Shown: one piece after another, positions 12,903 to 15,454 of the stretch
How positions within the stretch are numbered: position 1 is the first letter of the stretch
Layout of the letters: each line of letters opens with the position of its first letter
Assembly (NCBI GenBank): GCA_910585535.1
Contig: CAJUFK010000082.1
Span: forward strand, 1-15,454
Direction of reading: 5' to 3'
Length of the DNA stretch: 15,454 bases
DNA from: an uncultured Angelakisella sp.
GTDB taxonomy: Bacteria; Bacillota; Clostridia; Oscillospirales; Ruminococcaceae
Program-made: the position numbers and the translations under genes
The notes under the pieces: generated by a model
Seen by the model: the letters and a program-made list of their open reading frames with translations, nothing else
What the model was told of the DNA's origin: nothing
The model's database searches: none

Positions 12903-15454
12903 TTACAGCTTGAAGTAATCTGCCGCACCCTCAAAGAGGGGCATTTGTTTGTTGCCGGGGACGTTGCGATACAGGTCCTTGCCGCTGCGCTCCAGGTGGG
13001 CCATCTTGCCCAGCACCCGGCCGTCGGGACTGGTGATGCCCTCGATGGCAAAGAGGGAGCCATTGGGGTTGTACCGAACGTCCAGTGTGGGCTCCCCCCC
13101 AAGGTCCACATACTGGGTGGCCACTTGGCCGTTCTTGGCCAGGGCCAGGGCGGTCTCCTCCGGGGCCACGAAGCGGCCCTCCCCGTGGGAGACGGCCACG
13201 GTGTAGATCTCACCAGGCGTGGTCCGGCTGAACCAGGGGCTCTTGCTGCTGGATACCCGGGTCCGCACCAGCATGGACTGGTGCCGCCCGATGACATTAT
13301 AGGTCAGGGTGGGGCTTTCCTCGGCGGCGTCCACAATGTCCCCGTAGGGCACAAGGCCCAGCTTAATGAGGGCCTGGAAGCCGTTGCAGATGCCGCACAT
13401 CAGGCCATCCCGGGCCTGCAGAAGCTCCCGGACGCTTTCCTTGACGGCGGGGCTGCGGAAGAAGGCGGTGATGAACTTGCCGGAGCCGTCGGGCTCGTCC
13501 CCTCCGGAGAAGCCCCCGGGGATGACCACCAGCTGGCTTTCCCGGATGGCGGCGGCCATGGCGGCGGCGGATTCGGCCACGTCCTGACCGGTGAGGTTCC
13601 GAACCACCAGAATACTGGCCTCGATGCCGGCCCGTTCCAGGGCCCGGGCGGTGTCGTATTCGCAGTTGGTCCCGGGGAACACCGGGATGAGGGCCTTGGG
13701 CCGGGCGACGCCCACCTTGGGGGCGGCCCGCTTTTCGGTCATCCTGTAGGTGAAGGTCTCCATGGGGGCCTTCTGGGTCTGGACGGTGGTGTGGTAGGGG
13801 AACACCGATTCCAGCCTGCCCTCGTAGTAGACCTCCAGGGCCGCAAGGTCCACCGCCTCCCCTTGGGCGGCAAAGGTGTATTCCTCGGTGACGTTGCCCA
13901 GCATCCAGGCGTTTTCGGGGACCTTGGCACCCTCGGCCAGCTCCAGGATAAATCCGCCGTAGGCGTAGCAGAACAGCCTGCCGGGGGCGAAGGCGTCATC
14001 CAGCCGGAAGCCCAGACGGTTGCCCAGGCAGGACTTGAAGAGCTGCTCCGCCATGCCGCCGTAGCCGGGGGTGGAGGCGGAAAGGACCTTCCCGCTTGCG
14101 ATCAGCTCCTCCACCTGGCGGAAGAGGGCCAGAAGGCTTTGGGGCTCGGGCAGGACGCTGCCCTCGCTGCCGCTGCGGGGGGCCAGCCAGACCAGACGGC
14201 TCCCGGCCTTTTTGAACTCGGGGCTGAGGACGTTCCCGGCCTTGCCCCAGCTGATGGCGAAGGAGACCAGGGTGGGGGGAACATCCAGGTCCTCAAAGCT
14301 ACCGGACATGGAGTCCTTGCCACCGATGGCGGCCACCCCCAGGTCGGTTTGGGCCTGGAGGGCCCCCAGGAGGGCGGCCAAAGGCTTGCCCCACCGCTTG
14401 GGGTCCTCCCCCAGCCGCTGGAAATATTCCTGGAAGGTCATATAGGCCCGGTCCTTGGAAAAGCCGGCGGCAACCAGCTTACAGAGGCTTTCCACCACCG
14501 CCAGGTAGGCCCCCTGGTAGGGGCTCTGGCTCATGATGACCGGGTTATAGCCCCAGGCCATGCCGGAGCAGGTCTCGGTCTGGCCGGTGAGGACGGGCAG
14601 CTTTGCCGCCATGGCCTGGATGGGGGTCAGCTGGCGCTCCCCGCCGAAGGGCATCAACACAGTGGCGGCCCCAATGGTGGAATCGAACCACTCGCTCATT
14701 CCCTTTTTGCTGCACACGTTAAGGTCGCCGACAATGGCCCGGAGTTTTTCCTCCAGGGAGCCGGTATGTGTCTGGGGGGCCACAGAGGTCTTTCCCACCC
14801 AGGCGCCGGCGTGCTTTTCCGCCCCGTTGGAGTTCAGAAACTCCCGGGACAGGTCCACGATCCGCTTGCCCTTCCAGTCCATGGTGAGGCGGGGCTCCTT
14901 GGTGACCACCGCCACCTTGGTGGCCTCCAGGTTTTCCCGGTGGGCCATGGCGATGAATTTATCCGCGTCCTCGGGGGCCAGGACCACAGCCATCCGCTCC
15001 TGGCTCTCGCTGATGGCAAGTTCTGTCCCGTCCAAACCCTCGTACTTTTTGGGCACGGCGTCCAGGGTGATGGCAAGGCCGTCGGCCAGTTCCCCGATGG
15101 CGACGGAAACGCCCCCCGCCCCGAAGTCGTTGCACCGCTTGATAAGGGCGGTGGCCTCCGGGTCACGGAACAGCCGCTGGAGTTTGCGCTCCTCCGGGGC
15201 GTTGCCCTTTTGGACCTCGGCCCCGCAGGTGGAAAGGCTCTCCTTGTTGTGGCTCTTGGAGGAGCCGGTGGCCCCGCCGCAGCCGTCCCGTCCGGTGCGT
15301 CCCCCCAGGAGGACGATGACGTCCCCGGGGGCGGGGACCTCCCGCCGGACATTTTTTGCCGGGGCGGCCCCCACTACCGCCCCGATCTCCATCCTTTTCG
15401 CGGCGTAGCCGGGGTGGTAAAGCTCATCCACAATGCCGGTGGCAAGGCCGATCT
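12903..15454 (-). CDS. purL: Phosphoribosylformylglycinamidine synthase, single-chain type, C-terminal part
   Basis: This enzyme converts FGAR, ATP and glutamine to FGAM, the fourth step of purine synthesis. About 850 residues are visible and the frame stays open through the right edge (…IGLATGIVDELYHPG), so the N-terminal third of a protein of about 1,240 residues is missing. Visible parts, in order, are the ATP-binding synthetase signature GGRTGRDGCGGATGSSKSH, the second AIRS-like half, and a fused PurQ-type glutaminase domain beginning VFPGTNCEYDTARALERAG. The glutaminase triad is present: the Cys of GICNGFQ (codon 13386-13388), and the His and Glu of SHGEGRF (13185-13187 and 13179-13181). 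Fusion of PurL and PurQ is usual in many clostridia and proteobacteria, unlike the split PurS/PurQ/PurL of Bacillus. The GTG at 15429-15431 lies inside the conserved part and is not the start. Any purine-responsive control lies outside the window. Confidence 0.95.
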   Translation of the reverse strand, partial: IGLATGIVDELYHPGYAAKRMEIGAVVGAAPAKNVRREVPAPGDVIVLLGGRTGRDGCGGATGSSKSHNKESLSTCGAEVQKGNAPEERKLQRLFRDPEATALIKRCNDFGAGGVSVAIGELADGLAITLDAVPKKYEGLDGTELAISESQERMAVVLAPEDADKFIAMAHRENLEATKVAVVTKEPRLTMDWKGKRIVDLSREFLNSNGAEKHAGAWVGKTSVAPQTHTGSLEEKLRAIVGDLNVCSKKGMSEWFDSTIGAATVLMPFGGERQLTPIQAMAAKLPVLTGQTETCSGMAWGYNPVIMSQSPYQGAYLAVVESLCKLVAAGFSKDRAYMTFQEYFQRLGEDPKRWGKPLAALLGALQAQTDLGVAAIGGKDSMSGSFEDLDVPPTLVSFAISWGKAGNVLSPEFKKAGSRLVWLAPRSGSEGSVLPEPQSLLALFRQVEELIASGKVLSASTPGYGGMAEQLFKSCLGNRLGFRLDDAFAPGRLFCYAYGGFILELAEGAKVPENAWMLGNVTEEYTFAAQGEAVDLAALEVYYEGRLESVFPYHTTVQTQKAPMETFTYRMTEKRAAPKVGVARPKALIPVFPGTNCEYDTARALERAGIEASILVVRNLTGQDVAESAAAMAAAIRESQLVVIPGGFSGGDEPDGSGKFITAFFRSPAVKESVRELLQARDGLMCGICNGFQALIKLGLVPYGDIVDAAEESPTLTYNVIGRHQSMLVRTRVSSSKSPWFSRTTPGEIYTVAVSHGEGRFVAPEETALALAKNGQVATQYVDLGGEPTLDVRYNPNGSLFAIEGITSPDGRVLGKMAHLERSGKDLYRNVPGNKQMPLFEGAADYFKL

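Noticed and set aside
15429..15431. GTG as the start of purL
   Set aside because: The frame stays open and PurL-like upstream of it to the window edge, and the family is about 400 residues longer. The gene is cut by the window, not started here.
1..15454. CRISPR arrays, insertion sequences, integrases or phage genes
   Set aside because: No regularly spaced direct repeats, transposase or recombinase motifs, or attachment-site duplications were seen. The only long repeat is the single palindrome at 10371-10438, and its flanks show no clear target duplication.

Overview
The window looks like chromosomal DNA from a GC-rich, probably spore-forming member of the Clostridia, most likely Oscillospiraceae-like (Flavonifractor, Oscillibacter and relatives). 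The reasons are the high GC content with strong AGGAGG-type ribosome sites, a SpoVB-type flippase, a single-chain PurL with a fused glutaminase domain, a long-form adenylosuccinate lyase of 478 residues, and AT-rich consensus sigma-A promoters in front of RNA genes. The genus cannot be fixed from sequence reading alone.

Layout, left to right. Positions 1-338 hold no protein gene. At the extreme left edge is the upstream half of a strong minus-strand promoter (A-tracts plus TTGACA) whose -10 box and gene lie outside the window. A perfect-consensus plus-strand promoter (TTGACA, 17 nt, TATAAT) then drives a tRNA-Gln(CUG) gene at 339-412, which is followed by an intrinsic terminator. Positions 413-671 are a cluster of hairpins, including the terminator of the large minus-strand operon that follows.

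Positions 672-8656 (minus strand) carry five tightly packed genes, read from right to left: a SWIM zinc-finger protein, a large helical repeat-like protein (the place occupied by DUF5691 in related clusters), a MoxR-type AAA+ ATPase, a DUF5682 protein with TraB/TIKI-like motifs, and a CoxE-like VWA protein with an intact MIDAS site. Gaps are 13-44 nt, so one transcript is expected. This is the most interesting part of the window: a complete MoxR-VWA chaperone-type cassette with a SWIM protein and a putative enzyme-like DUF5682 component, whose cellular job is not established. Its putative promoter lies at 8709-8737, with an inverted repeat over the -35 region that could be an operator.

A SpoVB-like lipid-linked oligosaccharide flippase (8840-10357, plus strand) is divergent from the cassette and convergent with the purine genes. 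Between it and purB lies a perfect 26-bp-arm inverted repeat (10371-10438). It is AT-richer than its surroundings and lacks the U-tract of an ordinary terminator.

Positions 10459-15454 (minus strand) are a purine biosynthesis segment: the C-terminal two thirds of PurL (running off the right edge), two small genes of unknown function, and purB. These are packed with 9-27 nt gaps, and the purB ribosome site overlaps the stop codon of the preceding gene.
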